This document shows positions 24,427 to 36,720 of a stretch of DNA of 64,000 bases, piece by piece. Below the pieces are notes generated by a model. The model worked only from the letters and a program-made list of their open reading frames with translations, was not told the origin of the DNA and ran no database searches. Source of the DNA: Dermatophagoides farinae (Eukaryota; Arthropoda; Arachnida; Sarcoptiformes; Pyroglyphidae); the NCBI RefSeq assembly GCF_024713945.1, contig NC_134685.1, positions 1,302,001 to 1,366,000 of the forward strand, in the 5' to 3' direction. Positions within the stretch are counted from its first letter, which is position 1. Each line of letters opens with the position of its first letter. The position numbers and the translations under genes were made by a program.

Positions 24427-24551
24427 GGTGAACCAGCCCGGTACAGGCGCTTCGCGCCTGCCCCAGGCTGGCCCTGCGGGGCTGACTCCTGACAGTCAAT
24501 ATAGCTGGATACCCGCAGGTGTGGCGGCTGCGCCGCCCCCCCTTTTTTTTT
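24427..24551 (+). ncRNA. GC-rich island with three stacked stem-loops and a T-run; candidate structured RNA or foreign insert
   Basis: About 115 bases of strongly GC-rich DNA sit abruptly in AT-rich surroundings. Stem-loop 1 pairs CCAGCC (24433-24438) with GGCTGG (24466-24471) and encloses CAGGCGC (24444-24450) paired with GCGCCTG (24454-24460). Stem-loop 2 pairs CCTGCGGG (24473-24480) with CCCGCAGG (24512-24519) and encloses TGACT/AGTCA (24483-24487, 24494-24498). Stem-loop 3 pairs GGCGGC (24523-24528) with GCCGCC (24532-24537) around a TGC loop, followed by C's and nine T's (24543-24551). On the plus strand this ends like an intrinsic terminator or a Pol III stop. I recognise no RNA family, tRNA promoter boxes or ribozyme core. 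Transcription is unproven. Confidence 0.4.
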
Positions 24552-25083
24552 GCTTACTGCAAATTGTTTAATTATCATTTTTTTTTTGCATGTGTGGAAC
24601 CTTTGGAAGATTTACGTAAATCCAAATCAATCAGCATCTTATTATTGTTCATCGAATTAATTACCTTCAGCAAAATAGGTCAACATCGCAATACGATCTT
24701 TGAGCAATAAGTCAATTATGTTAATCACATGAATCGACATCACTATAACAATACAATACTCACTTTTCAATACTTATAATAATACAAACATACTCATCAA
24801 ATACTCATATACATTCACACAAAATGAAAATCACGTGGTCGCTATCAAAATTCGAATTCGACGATTCGAACTCTTTCTATGTTCTATTGAATGACTGCAC
24901 CATCTATGGGATGCAAAATCTGCAGCAAAGTGTGCGGAGCTAGAACAATGAAAAAATGCTTTGTCAAAGCTACATACCACAGTGTGTGTGTGTGTCAAAA
25001 GTTTTCCCGCATTGAAATAGATTTATATCTAATTATGGAGTGGCATATATATTATCTTGATTTGGCAGCAATTGGATTTATTA
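24552..25083. other. spacer downstream of TMTC
   Basis: AT-rich spacer between the structured island and the TMTC stop codon, with a GT run at 24982-24993. A 71-codon frame on the plus strand (24891-25106) is Cys-rich at its start (MGCKICSKVCGARTMKKC) but overlaps the TMTC 3' end and matches nothing I know. Part of the stretch is probably TMTC 3' UTR on the minus strand. Confidence 0.45.
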
Positions 25084-28000
25084 TTATGATTTTTGTTGTG
25101 CAATAATTATTCTATCTAATCTAGCTAAATTGATCTTTGTTATATTATCATCTGGTTTCAATTCCAATGCACGTTGATAACTTTGTTTGGCCAATTTAAA
25201 TTTACCATTTAAATGATAAATGGCACCCAGATTTGAATGTGTTATCAAATCATTTGGTCGTAATTTTGTTGCCAATTTATAATAGATTTCTGCATTTATT
25301 GGCTGTTGTAATTGACGAAGAATATTTGCAACATTGATAACAATATCACAATCATTTGGAAATGATTCAAAACCTTTCATATAGATGGCCAATGCATCTT
25401 TAAGTTGTCCATTATTGAATTTAAATTGACCTTTTTTTTGTTGTTGTTGTTGTTGTTGGTGGGACAAAACATCAGAATTTTCAGAATTAATAATAAAAAA
25501 AAAATTAATTAAATCATTCTTAAAATCTTTTCTTTACCATAATGATGATAGATGGCAGTATCATTGGATGAAAGTAACATTGCTTTTCGATATAATTGTT
25601 CGGCTTCAAATGTTCGATTTGTTTTTATCAACATCCTTGCATATGTCAGATAGGCTGGTATATGATCATGTTTTATAGTTAATGATTTACGGAACCAGAT
25701 TTCCGCATCGGCTGTACGATTCATTCGATTATAAACTTCAGCAATTTTATTGTATAATGAATGTGGCTGATAATATGATGGAATCTGAAATATAGCTTGT
25801 CTATATATTTTCAATGCTTCAATATAATTTTCATCATCCAAAAATAATTGGCCAAGGTTATATAATGCGGAAATCCTCGTGATTTCATGATTACGAATAT
25901 CTTTAAGGCCATAATTATCTAATTGTGAACATTTTTCATAAAATTGTTTGGCACGATTTTTGTCACCTAAACGTGAATAGATAACACCAATATTCAGATA
26001 AGCCATTGCCAAACGTGGACGAAATCGGATAGCTTGTTGATAACAATGTATGGCTTCATTATATCGTTGTTCATTTTGCAATAATAATCCACTATATGAA
26101 AAAAAAAAAAAATTTTTATCAAAAAAAAATAAAAAAGATGATGGTGATGAATGTGTACAAATGAGAAAAAAAATCACTTACAGATTATAATGAACATCAG
26201 CCATATTGATTCGATATTCCAATGCTTTTCGATACATTTGTTCAGCTTCATCATTTCTACCTTGTTGGCTAAGTATATTGGCCAGATTTCCATAAGCTAA
26301 TTCGTTTTTTTGGTTCAAAAAAAAGAAAGAAAAAAAATTGATGATTGATTAGATTCTATGTATCGAAATTCATCATAATTTTTCAATTTCACAATTTGTC
26401 ATTTTAGTCACGATGACACACACACACTGGCTAATTGTCACGAGTGAACAAAAAAAAAAACCCAATCACATGATTCTATTTGATTGATTCATTGAACAAT
26501 TTTATGATCAATTTTGACAAAATCTATCTCATGTGCTATATAGTGTGATTCTTGTGTATCCTTGAATGTGTATATGGAATTGACCTTGAATTTTATCAAA
26601 AACTTTTTTTTTTTTGTCAATATATTTTAACTTGTTGAAAATCAGTTGTCATCATTTATCATCATCGTCGTCGTTATCACAATTTCCCTTTTTTACTAAA
26701 ACATGACATGTAGAAATTTTTTTTTTTTTTTTGTTCATTGTGCCTAAAATATTGATGAAATATTTAGTACATTAGATATCGAAAAATGTACTCGTATTAA
26801 TGAGTGTATTCGGTTTTTTTTCTGCTTCTTTTTTTTTGTCATTCACCTTTGGGTGGATTGATAACTATGCCTGAACGGTACAAATTTTCTTCGGTTAACC
26901 AATCAATATTTCGTAATATGGTTCGAATTGAAAATGAAATGATCAATATTAAATAACACAAATAGATAATATATTTGATTAGATGATATCGTTGTACATA
27001 TTGAATGAATTTTTCCACACAAACAGCAATGAACAAACAGAATCCAAAACTAGGAATATAAAGTATACGTTCGGCAACAACGAAACCAATGTAGAAGAAA
27101 AGATTTGTTGCCGGTAAAAATGGTACAATCATCATTGCCAATGATAATACAATACAATCAATTTCGCTAAGTTTTTTTCCTTTGACCAATTTATATTTTG
27201 ATTGTTTGCATTGTGTTGTTGATTGTGAAATTATCGTCTGTTTGGGCGGTGGTAATGATGATCGTCCGAAATTATTATTATTATTATTATTGAGATCGAT
27301 TATTGGTTCATTTTGATTGGGCATTTGTGGATCATTATTATTCAAATCGAATATGGCAAATGGTTGTTGATTTTGCTGATGATTGTAATTTATTCCACCA
27401 ACATTATTGTTGTTGCTATCAATTTCAAATGACGGTTGTGGTAGTTGTTGTTGTTGATATAGATTTTTGATTTGAAAATTGTCACAACGAATACATTGAT
27501 GATTGGATCGTTTTCGAATATTGTTATTTGAAGCAGAAATTGATAATGATGATGATGGTGATGATACAAGGGAATAATAATACAAAGTTCGTCGTGCAAA
27601 TTCGATGATTATTGCATAAAAGATGAATGTAAAAATATTACGACGATCAAACCAAGACACAATCAATGGTATGGCATCCATAGACCAATCAAAACTTAAC
27701 CATTGTGGATAGATAAGTAGCCAAAAATTGAATACAGGTAAATAATGAAATGTTAAAAATCGAACCATCACAGATGGATTATCACTGATTGGATTATCGG
27801 CCGATGAAAATGATGGCCGATAACGATGAATCGATAAACGAAATATAATCATTATTATTAATGCAATGGATATGGTACGAATACCACGTCGTAATTGACC
27901 ATATTCTTGTTGACGTAATATTTTCGTCCAATTTTGACGATTAAATGGAAAAAAATGATGAACAATGAATAGATGATAAATAATGCATAATAGTAAACAT

Positions 28001-28720
28001 GTGATTCCATGTTCTTTGGTTAGCATTGAAAATGTTGCCATCACAATTGTATAGCAAAGATATTTTCTACATTGTCCATGATTATTGGATTCAACGAATT
28101 TTACATAGAAATATAATGCCAATAGATAGAATAATGCAGCACCAACATCGGCACGACCAACAATACTTGTAACCGATTCAACATGAATAGGATGGCTTGC
28201 AAATAACAATGATGCAATCAATGTAATTCGTCGTTGTCGTCGACCATTGAGCAATCGTTCAATGAATATTGTATACAATAATGTTACAATTAAATGTAAT
28301 AAAAGATTGACTAGATGAAAACCAAATGGTGTATGGCCATGAATCATATGATTCAAACGAAACGATACAACCGTTATTGGTCGATAACTACCATGACTAT
28401 TGGAAGATTGTATTGGTGTACCCCAGAAATCATTAATAAATAAATGATACCAAGGTGTTGTTGATAGAACATCTTGATTATTTAGAATGGCTCGACTACA
28501 AATGAAATTTGATTATCATCAAATTTATTAGACATAATAATAAAAATCATCAAAAAATTACTTACTTATCATCATATGCAAAATCAGCATCCAAACTATT
28601 CAAATATAATAATGATGCAAATGATAATATGAGAATATAATCTCGTAATCGATTATTTCCATTATTATCGATTTGTTGATTAAACCAACGAAAATTTACG
28701 AATCGCCACATTTTCTTCAT
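25084..28720 (-). CDS. TMTC: TMTC-family protein O-mannosyltransferase, 5 exons
   Basis: An ER membrane enzyme; TMTC proteins transfer O-linked mannose from dolichol-phosphate-mannose to cadherin-type domains. Exons are 28720-28566, 28495-26847, 26296-26182, 26091-25538 and 25430-25084, exactly 940 codons (939 aa). The N-terminal half is a GT-C multi-spanning fold with the catalytic-type acidic pair after helix 1 (AYDDNRAILNN), NDFWGTP, SYRPITVVSFRLNH, HPIHVESVTSIVGRAD and KEHGIT. A low-complexity N/Q-rich loop is inserted in the middle (coded around 27240-27560). From exon 3 onward the protein is a run of TPR repeats (AYGNLANILSQQGRNDEAE and similar), which face the ER lumen. The last acceptor is unusual: it lies inside a (CAA)n-A8 tract. 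Which TMTC paralogue this is (1-4) I cannot decide; NDFWGTP favours TMTC3. Confidence 0.92.
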
Positions 28721-29369
28721 ATATAATATATGATTTGATTTGATTTGATTTGAATACAAATCAAATCCTGGATGATTCAGGATTGTTATTTTGAGATTAA
28801 CAAAAAAAAAAATCGCATGGTGATGATGAGCTCCATTATTCGGTAACAAACACACTACTATACGATAGTAGTAGTAGTAATAAAAAGTAGTAGCGGAACA
28901 TTGATCCAAAAAAAACATTCGAATTATTTCTACCCAAATTGTGTAGCGCCCACCCATTAACTTGGATCCAGGATTCACCCCCTCTCTCTCTCTCTCTACG
29001 ATCTTTGATCATGCCATCTGGCGACATGATAATTTTCAAAAAAAAAAATTGAATCCAGACAAATAATTAGAGTATGGATCATATACAAAAAGCCCATATA
29101 TATTATCATCTATATCAATCAATATCAATTAATTAATTAATAGAAAAAAAATGATTAAAATAATACCGGATGATACAAAATTGGTTGTTATAGATTTTTG
29201 ATTTTTAATGAATTGAGCACAAAAAACTTGACAAAACAAAAATTTTAAAATCAAAATCCAAAAGCAAACAAAAATTGATTTCAATTCGCACTATAGTAAG
29301 TTTTAAACGATTTATCCACAAATTTTCTATGATTAATTTGTAATATTCACGATCAAATTTCCACTAATA
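28721..29369. promoter_or_regulatory. head-to-head intergenic region, TMTC and sugar transporter
   Basis: Only 649 bases separate the start codons of the divergent genes TMTC (minus) and the sugar transporter (plus), so their promoters and 5' UTRs share this space. It holds a CT run (28981-28998) and TAG triplets (28865-28882). No clear TATA box can be picked out for either gene. Confidence 0.5.
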
Positions 29370-30992
29370 ATGGCCACAATCGATTCCAATGAAAATCGTT
29401 CATCACTATCATCTATCAACAACAACAACAGCAATATCGAACGATCAAATATTGATGTTGATGATGATAATAATAAATTAAATAAATTCAAACCATCATG
29501 GTTAATATATGTTGTAGCTATTTGTGTTGAATCATTATCATTATCATTCGGTATGACAATGGGTTGGACATCGATTGCCGGCGAAGAATTGGATACGAAT
29601 TTCACTACAACAAACAATAATGATCATTGGAAATCGCCAGTGTTTCCTAATGATATTGAAAAAAAATTAATTGCATCCATATGGACATTAGGATCATTAT
29701 TTGGTGGTTTTAGCTGTGGTTATCTAATCGATAAATTTGGTCGTAAAAAAATGCTCATATTATTGGGCATACCATTCGGTATGGCTTGGCTTTGTATCGG
29801 TTTTGCTCGTTGTTCATCGATCATAATCATTGGTCGTGTGATTAATGGTATTGGATTGGGAATTTCGATCCCAACGATACCACTTTATATAGCCGAAATT
29901 TCGACACCAAATATTCGTGGTTACATTGGAATGTCCATTGGTGTATGTTGAATTTTAGATGAGAATTTTTTTTTTTTTTTTTTGTTTATTTAATTTCAAT
30001 ATTTTTTCTTGTAGTTTTTCGCCGTTTTAGGTATGCTTTTAATCAACATATTGAACGTTATGAACTTTCATTGGAATCATTTGGGATTTTTTGCCATTGT
30101 ACCGACAACATTGATGATGATCATAATGTGTTTTATGCCTGAATCACCAGTATGGTGTATCAATTTTATAAACGATAAAAATGAATCTATAAAACAAGCT
30201 GAAAAAAATCTTCGTCGATTACGTTCGAAAAATAGCGATATTCAACAAGAATTAGATAATCTTATTGAAATGAAAAAATCATCAGATAAAATGAACAATA
30301 TGGTTAACCAAAGTAATCATCATCATCATGGACTTTTAAAATCATTACGACGAAAAGATATTTATAAACCATTCATAATAGCAATGGTTGTTATGACATT
30401 TCAACAATTCTGTGGTTCTAGTATCATTATCTATTCGATGAATGATATTTTTAAAAATTCCGGTTCAACATTATCAGCTAAACAATCCAGTTCAATAACT
30501 AATGCAATCATGTTGGCCACGACCATTATCGGTGGTTTTTCAATCGATCGTTTTGGACGACGAATTCTTTTGATAATTTCTGGCACTGCACAAGCATTAA
30601 GTATTGGTACATTAGGTGTTTATTATTACATACATTTATCAACATCGAATATTCAACAATCATCATCATCGATACTTCCAATTATTTGTGTATCCATATT
30701 TGTAAGTGCATATTCATTTGGTATTGGTCCACTTTGTTGGATTATTATTGCCGAAATTACACCACCACAAGCTGTATGGTTAGTAATGTCAAGCACTTCA
30801 GTTTATTCATCTATTGGTACATTCATTATGATTTTTTCAACAAAAACATTATTCCAATTGTTAAAAGAATATGGTACATATTGGTTATTCACTGTGGTTA
30901 ATATTACCATTGTTATATTTGGTTATTTTATACCAGAAACAAAAGGACGTACAATTGATGAAATTGGTAGAATTTTTAAATATAATAATTAA
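29370..30992 (+). CDS. MFS facilitative sugar transporter (SLC2/Tret1-like), 2 exons
   Basis: A twelve-helix plasma-membrane sugar transporter of the SLC2 group, most like arthropod facilitated trehalose/glucose transporters. Exons are 29370-29942 and 30015-30992, exactly 517 codons (516 aa). Sugar-porter signatures are in order: DKFGRKK after helix 2, GRVINGIGLG, PLYIAEISTPNIRG, PESPVW at the end of the N-half, FQQFCGSS in helix 7 (usual QQ.SG), DRFGRR in the C-half loop, GPLCWIIIAEITP, and PETKGRT at the C-terminus. A hydrophilic N-terminal extension of about 45 residues rich in S, N and D precedes helix 1, and the central loop has an HHHH tract. The substrate cannot be read from sequence. 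The gene is divergent from TMTC. Confidence 0.93.
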
Positions 30993-31012
30993 GTATTAAT
31001 TAAATATAAATG

Positions 31013-31018
31013 AATAAA
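31013..31018 (+). promoter_or_regulatory. AATAAA polyadenylation signal of the sugar transporter
   Basis: AATAAA lies 20 bases past the stop codon on the coding strand, followed by a T-rich stretch. This predicts a very short 3' UTR. Confidence 0.65.
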
Positions 31019-32454
31019 GAATTTTTATTTATTCCTTTTTTTTGAGAGAATCAAATCAAATCAAATCAAATAAAAAAAAAACAAAAACATCAACGCCATC
31101 TATGAATAGAATCTAATGAAATGTTTCGAATTTGTGTGTTGTTGTGTGTTTGGAACCTTGATTTTGTTGATGATGATGATGATGATCATTTGAGCAGTGG
31201 CTCCAAAGAAATAAAAAGCCATGCATATGTGTGTACATAATTTATAGTTGCAAGTCTTTAACGATTCAATGAAAAATCATCATTATTTGATATTGCTTAA
31301 TCAATATTATTACCAATGTAAAATTGGCAATGCAATAATCAAAAAAAAAAAAAAAAAAATCCTCGATGATCATCAATGAAATGTAATGATGATTGACAAC
31401 GTATAAACGACTCTCGCGCATAAAGATATTTTCTTCTGTATTCGATAATAATCAATTCGCATATAGAAATATATATAGTTAGTTGATTCGAAGAAGAAGA
31501 AGAAAAAAAAATATACAAACATTCAACTCAAACGACAACGACGACGACGACAATCATTTCTATTTGTTTTCAAATGATCATCATTGCTTATTATCATTAT
31601 CATTTGGTATTGTAGGAGGTGTGTGTTGATGATGGGTTATCTTCTTAATTTTCGATTTTTAATTTCTTTTTTTTTGTTCCCCCCCATCTTTTCATTAGTT
31701 TTTACGACTTGGATGTTGATAATTTCATGTGTATATAGCGGTTTTTTTTGTCCACTGCCATATTTCATTCGATCGAATCAATGCAATTCGATTCATTCGA
31801 TCGATAATATATCATCGAAAACATTACATAAACACACACACATATACGAACTCTTCAAACCAGACAACCAATCATTCAAAAGTGAATTTTTTTTCCTCCT
31901 TTTTTTCATTTGATGAATGATTGATCATCAAAATTTATAATTGATAATAGTCGATGATGATTTATACCGAAAACATTTATCGGCAGTGATTTTGTGTCCA
32001 TCATCATCATCATCATCATCATCGACGACGACAATGATGACAACGACATATGCACTATTACACCTATACATCTATAATCAATTTGTCATCATCATCATTT
32101 TATCGACGACATGATTGTATTTGCGTTTTTCATCGGAATATATAAATCCTGTCCTTTACACATCAAACCAACAAACAAATCATCAAATCTTATGATCGAA
32201 TGTGTGTTTTGTGCTTACATTAATGTATCGTCGTGAAAATTATTATCTTTTTTTTGTCTGCAACAACAACAACAAGTTATATTGCGTGTTTTTTTTTTAT
32301 TTTTTTTCGAAAAATTTTTCATTTTTCACTATCGTCAAAAAAAAACTTGAATTCCTGAATGTTTCAAGTATTTTACCAATTTTTTATATATGATAATAAT
32401 CAAATTCTTGTGATAAAATAAGAATCAATCAAAACGAAGAATCAAAAAAAAAAA
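31019..32454. other. spacer upstream of the lipase gene
   Basis: AT-rich intergenic DNA with GAT/ATC runs (31169-31186, 32000-32022), a poly-A of 19 (31341-31359) and GAA and GAC triplets near 31490-31552. It should contain the lipase promoter. The frames at 31584-31913 and 32202-32393 are low-complexity and unsupported. Confidence 0.5.
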
Positions 32455-35400
32455 ATGGAAAAATTAGATCCAACCAAACCGATTTCATTCAGCTTTTCTG
32501 GTTGTGGTTTTATGGGCCTTTATCATGTCGGTGTTGCATCTTGTCTACGTGAATATGCACCAATATCACCGGATACAAAATTTTTAGGAGCATCAGCCGG
32601 TTCATTAGCGGCAATTAGTCTTGTCTGTGATATGCCATTGGGTAATTATTATTTTTTTTTTGTTTTGTTTTGTTTTATATAATTTAATAATGTGTTCAGC
32701 TGTATTTCTATAGAAAAAGGTAGAAAAATTTTTAAATTACGAAATCTTTGTACACACTGCAATATCACGTATATACGTTGAGTGTATTGTGTCATTGATG
32801 ATATATACTCGTAATATACGCTCTCAAATTATTAAAATGGAACATTTTTTCTCCTTCCACCCATTAGTTTTTTTTATTTAAAGATGATGTGTGGCTGCCG
32901 ATAAGAAAATTTGTATGAATGGAAAATTTTTTTGTGTGTAGCGGTGTTTCAAGGATTTCAATTTAAAAATAAAAAAAAGAAACTTTTATCACATGATCGA
33001 TTCAGGCAAAAATTCAATCAATGAGAATGAATTATTTGCCCAATGAATTTATTATTTGTTCATTAGTGAAATTTTTTCATTTCCGTAATTTAATTTTTTA
33101 TTTTTTCCATTTATAACAACAGGTGAAAGTACAAGTGAAATACTAAATGTAGCAATGCGTGCTCGTGCCCGAGCACTTGGTCCATTTCATCCATCATTCG
33201 ATATTAATCGTATTCTATATGATCTCCTTATGCGTACCCTACCAGATGATGCACATATCAGGGCTAATGGCCGTATGTACATAAGTGTTACCAGGGTTAG
33301 TGATGGTAAAAATGTTATCATTAATCAATTCAAATCTAAAGAGGAACTGATCAAGGTTAGTTTTTTTTCTGTCAAATTAATTAATCTATGATCGATGATT
33401 GTTGTTGATAATGATATGATGAAATGAAAAAAAAAATTTGGAGAAATATCTTCAATTTTTTTCCCCGTTTTGGTGTTCATAATAATGAATTCGGTGATTA
33501 CACGAACTTCGTATCGATCGTATGATATTTATCAAATCAATCAATCAATCAAATTTTCATTTTTTTCTCTATTTCTCTTTACTTTCTTATCATTCATTGA
33601 TATATTTTAGGCATTACAATGTTCATGTTTCATACCATTATGGTCGGGTTTATTACCGCCTAAATTTAATGGCATCACCTATATTGATGGTGGATGTACG
33701 AATAATTTACCAATATTGGATGAAAATACTATAACCGTATCACCATTTTCTGGCGAATCCGATATATGTCCACAGGATGATACATTTAATTTATTTCAAT
33801 TTAATTTTACAAATACATCTATATCGATATCACCATCGAATATATATCGTATATCAAGGATATTATTTCCAGCACATCCGGAAACATTGAGTAAAATTTG
33901 TCAACAAGGTTTCGATGATGCACTTCGTTATCTTCAACGTAATAGTACGTGTTTTGTTGCTTTCTTTTTTTTAATATTTATTTTACTTTTTTTTCTGATC
34001 TTGAATTCTTTATTGTTGTTTTTTTTCATCACAATAATAATCCTCACACTTGTTCTCTTCTGTTTTTTTTTTCATTTCATTCTCTTGTAGATAAAATATC
34101 CTGTACAAGATGTTTGGCCATACATTTTACATTAGAAAAAGAAGAAACATCAAATAAACATCATAGACATCATAAACATCATGCCAATTGTCGTGATTGT
34201 GAATATCGAAGGCAAATTGCCATCCTTGATTCATTGCCTGAATCCGTTGTTGAAGGTAAACATCGTTGAACTTGTTTTCATTATCAAATAGTGGGCGTCT
34301 GATTTATTAATATTGAATTTTTTTTTATTCATTTTTTCTATGAAATGTATATTTAGCTATTCAAGAAGCCTGTGATCAGGTAAACAAAGGAATAATAAAT
34401 TGGCTATTCCGTCATCGTCCAATGAAATTATTGTCAATATTGAGCATACCATATCTATTGCCGATCGATATTACAATCGTATTGTTTAGTAAAATCTATG
34501 AAAAATTACCAGATATACAAAAAGAATTGAAAGAATCATTTATGCGTTTTATATCGTTATTGAAATCATTATTGGTTAAAATTGAATCAAATCGTTATTT
34601 TTATTCAGCCAAATTTAGTTGTCAATTAGCAGTCAAAGAATTTGATTATACAAGTGAAGAAAATTTAACGAAAATACGAAAATCATCCAGTCATTCGAAA
34701 TCATTGTTTATGAATGATATAGCCAAACAACAACAACAACTACAACTACAACAACAGCAACAACAACAAAAAATAATGATTAATAATCAACCATTAAAAG
34801 AAAGTAAAAGTTTAGATTTGAAAAAACTGGACCCAATTAAATATCGTAAAGCATCATATGCAGGTCGTGAAGTCAATCAGAATCGTAATAAACCAAGACG
34901 AAGATCAATGATTGAAATGGGTAGCCATCCAGATCTACCACCTGAACGTGTTATTTCACAGCTAAATTTTGATCTAAAATTAGATGTTAAACCTGATCAA
35001 TCTAATGTAAAAACAACAATGGATACACGAAACAATAATAATGATGTTATTGATGATGATATTGATGGTCCATCATCATCATTGGATAGTAAAGTAATAG
35101 ATATCGATATCAATGAAATTGATCAAAATAATGCCATTGAGATTGCTAATAAAGCATTGAATTGGGAGAAAGAAATTCTAGAAAAATGTCATGATCATCT
35201 TAATGCTAATGATGGAAATTTTGATAGAATGTTGCAAATTACTAAAAATAATGATGCAGTTATGGCATATTATTATACTGATGAAAATAACAAAGTACAA
35301 TTTACTGAATTATTTAAAATTGGTGATGAAGATATTGATAAATTGAATGATAAAGAAAATAATAATAATAATGATGATGATCCAAATATTATCGATAATT

Positions 35401-35609
35401 ATCAACAACAGATTCCAACATATAAAAAAGATAATGATGATGGTCTTATTGAAAGTACTATTCCACATGGAAACATTCAACAACAACAACAGCATCAACA
35501 CCAAACAACAACAACAACATTGAATGATAAAAATAATGGATCAAATGGTGGAAATGAAAGTCCAAAAAAACGTCCAAGAAAATTATCATCGATTATTATG
35601 GTTGATTAA
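32455..35609 (+). CDS. bmm: patatin-like triacylglycerol lipase, ATGL/brummer (PNPLA2) type, 5 exons
   Basis: A lipid-droplet lipase that starts triacylglycerol breakdown. Exons are 32455-32641, 33123-33355, 33611-33944, 34091-34255 and 34357-35609, exactly 724 codons (723 aa). The patatin fold shows the oxyanion loop GCGFMG (16-21), the nucleophile elbow GASAG with Ser47, and the dyad Asp166 in YIDGG, the same numbers as human ATGL. LWSGLLPPKFNG, DENTITVSPFSGESDICP and SKICQQGFDDALRYLQRN are shared with brummer. An insert rich in His and Cys follows (HHRHHKHHANCRDC). A hydrophobic segment (MKLLSILSIPYLLPIDITIVLFS) matches the droplet-binding region. The tail, about 330 residues with Q, D and N tracts, is poorly conserved. 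Intron 1 (481 bp) is the longest. The start ATG follows a run of A's and fits the family N-terminus. Confidence 0.94.
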
Positions 35610-36340
35610 TGGCCAATATTCATCTATGTGTGTGTGTGAACATTTGTCATTGTAACACACACACAACGATTGGATTTTTCGATACCATACGTTCTTTTTT
35701 TTTCGTTTCATTTTTTTTAAAATCTTTTCTTTTTTTTGTACTTTTAATCTTTTATATCTCTGCCTTTTTGTTCATTATTATTATTGTTGTTGTTGTTGTC
35801 AATCCTGTGAACCATGTGTGAATTTATATCATTTAAAAACAAAACGTTTATAAACGTTCGTTTGATTGTTCCTAAATCGTCGTTGTGTGTGTGTGTGTCT
35901 TAATTGTCTTATAATAATAAAATTTAAATGATGAAATGATTACTGACGATGATGATGATGATGATGGTTGTAATTTTTTATGGCCTTCAAATATGATGAT
36001 ATACTAATCGAACAATTTGATTCATTCGCGCAGTGAAGCTGACTTTCGAATAATTTTTTTATTTTTTATTTTTTTTTTTTACTTTTATGAAACCAAATTG
36101 TCAGTTGTATACATTTGTTTTGTTTTTTGTTTTTTGGCATTTATGACCTTGGTAGATTTCAATAATAGTTGATCATATATTTCGACCCTGCTGTTTCGTC
36201 GTTATCTTTGTTTAGTATTTAGCGTCACAAAAAAATGTTTCTTGCTAAAAGATTATCAAAGGACGCAAAAAAAATGCACACACACACACACACACATTGA
36301 ACATTTGACCATATATGTGTGTACCTATGGGGTTATGTTT
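35610..36340. other. lipase 3' flank
   Basis: AT-rich, with CA/GT runs (35626-35638, 35885-35899, 36276-36296), a GAT run (35948-35967) and poly-T runs. It probably includes the lipase 3' UTR. No gene is seen. The tandem duplication begins at its right end. Confidence 0.5.
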
Positions 36341-36585
36341 ATGACCTTGGTTATGGTATAGAAGAAATATATTTGTAGATAACGAAAAACATGGATTTAA
36401 TTTAATTTTTTCAATTTTTTTTTGTTTTGTTTTGTTCAACAACATGTGTGTGATACCAGTGGTAATTATGTATGTGTGGCCACTTGCAATAACAACACTT
36501 TCAACCAATGATAAGAGTTCATGATACGTTTTACTTATATCTGAACTTTAATCGAACAGCAGCAAAATCTGAGCCCATATCAACA

Positions 36586-36596
36586 TATATAAAAAA
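36586..36596 (+). promoter_or_regulatory. TATA box, tandem gene copy 1
   Basis: TATATAAAAAA lies 125 bases before the start codon in the duplicated 5' flank. The copy 2 equivalent is shifted in sequence but keeps TATAAAA, which supports it as a functional core promoter. Confidence 0.55.
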
Positions 36597-36720
36597 GCTG
36601 TACATTTTGACCATAAAGCACATTTGGTTTTTTCAAGTCTTAAAGACTGAATTTCTGCATTTCATCAACAAATTTTTTACTGTTCAAAAAAAAAAAAAAA
36701 AAACATCAAATACAACATCA

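Noticed and set aside
24891-25106. Small Cys-rich protein gene (MGCKICSKVCGARTMKKC...)
   Set aside because: It overlaps the TMTC terminal exon on the other strand, turns into a GT-repeat translation and a hydrophobic tail, and lacks splice or family support.
36508-36720. Upstream coding extension of tandem copy 1, frame open from 36508
   Set aside because: The duplicated copy 2 has a stop in the matching stretch and the region contains the TATA box; the open frame is probably chance.
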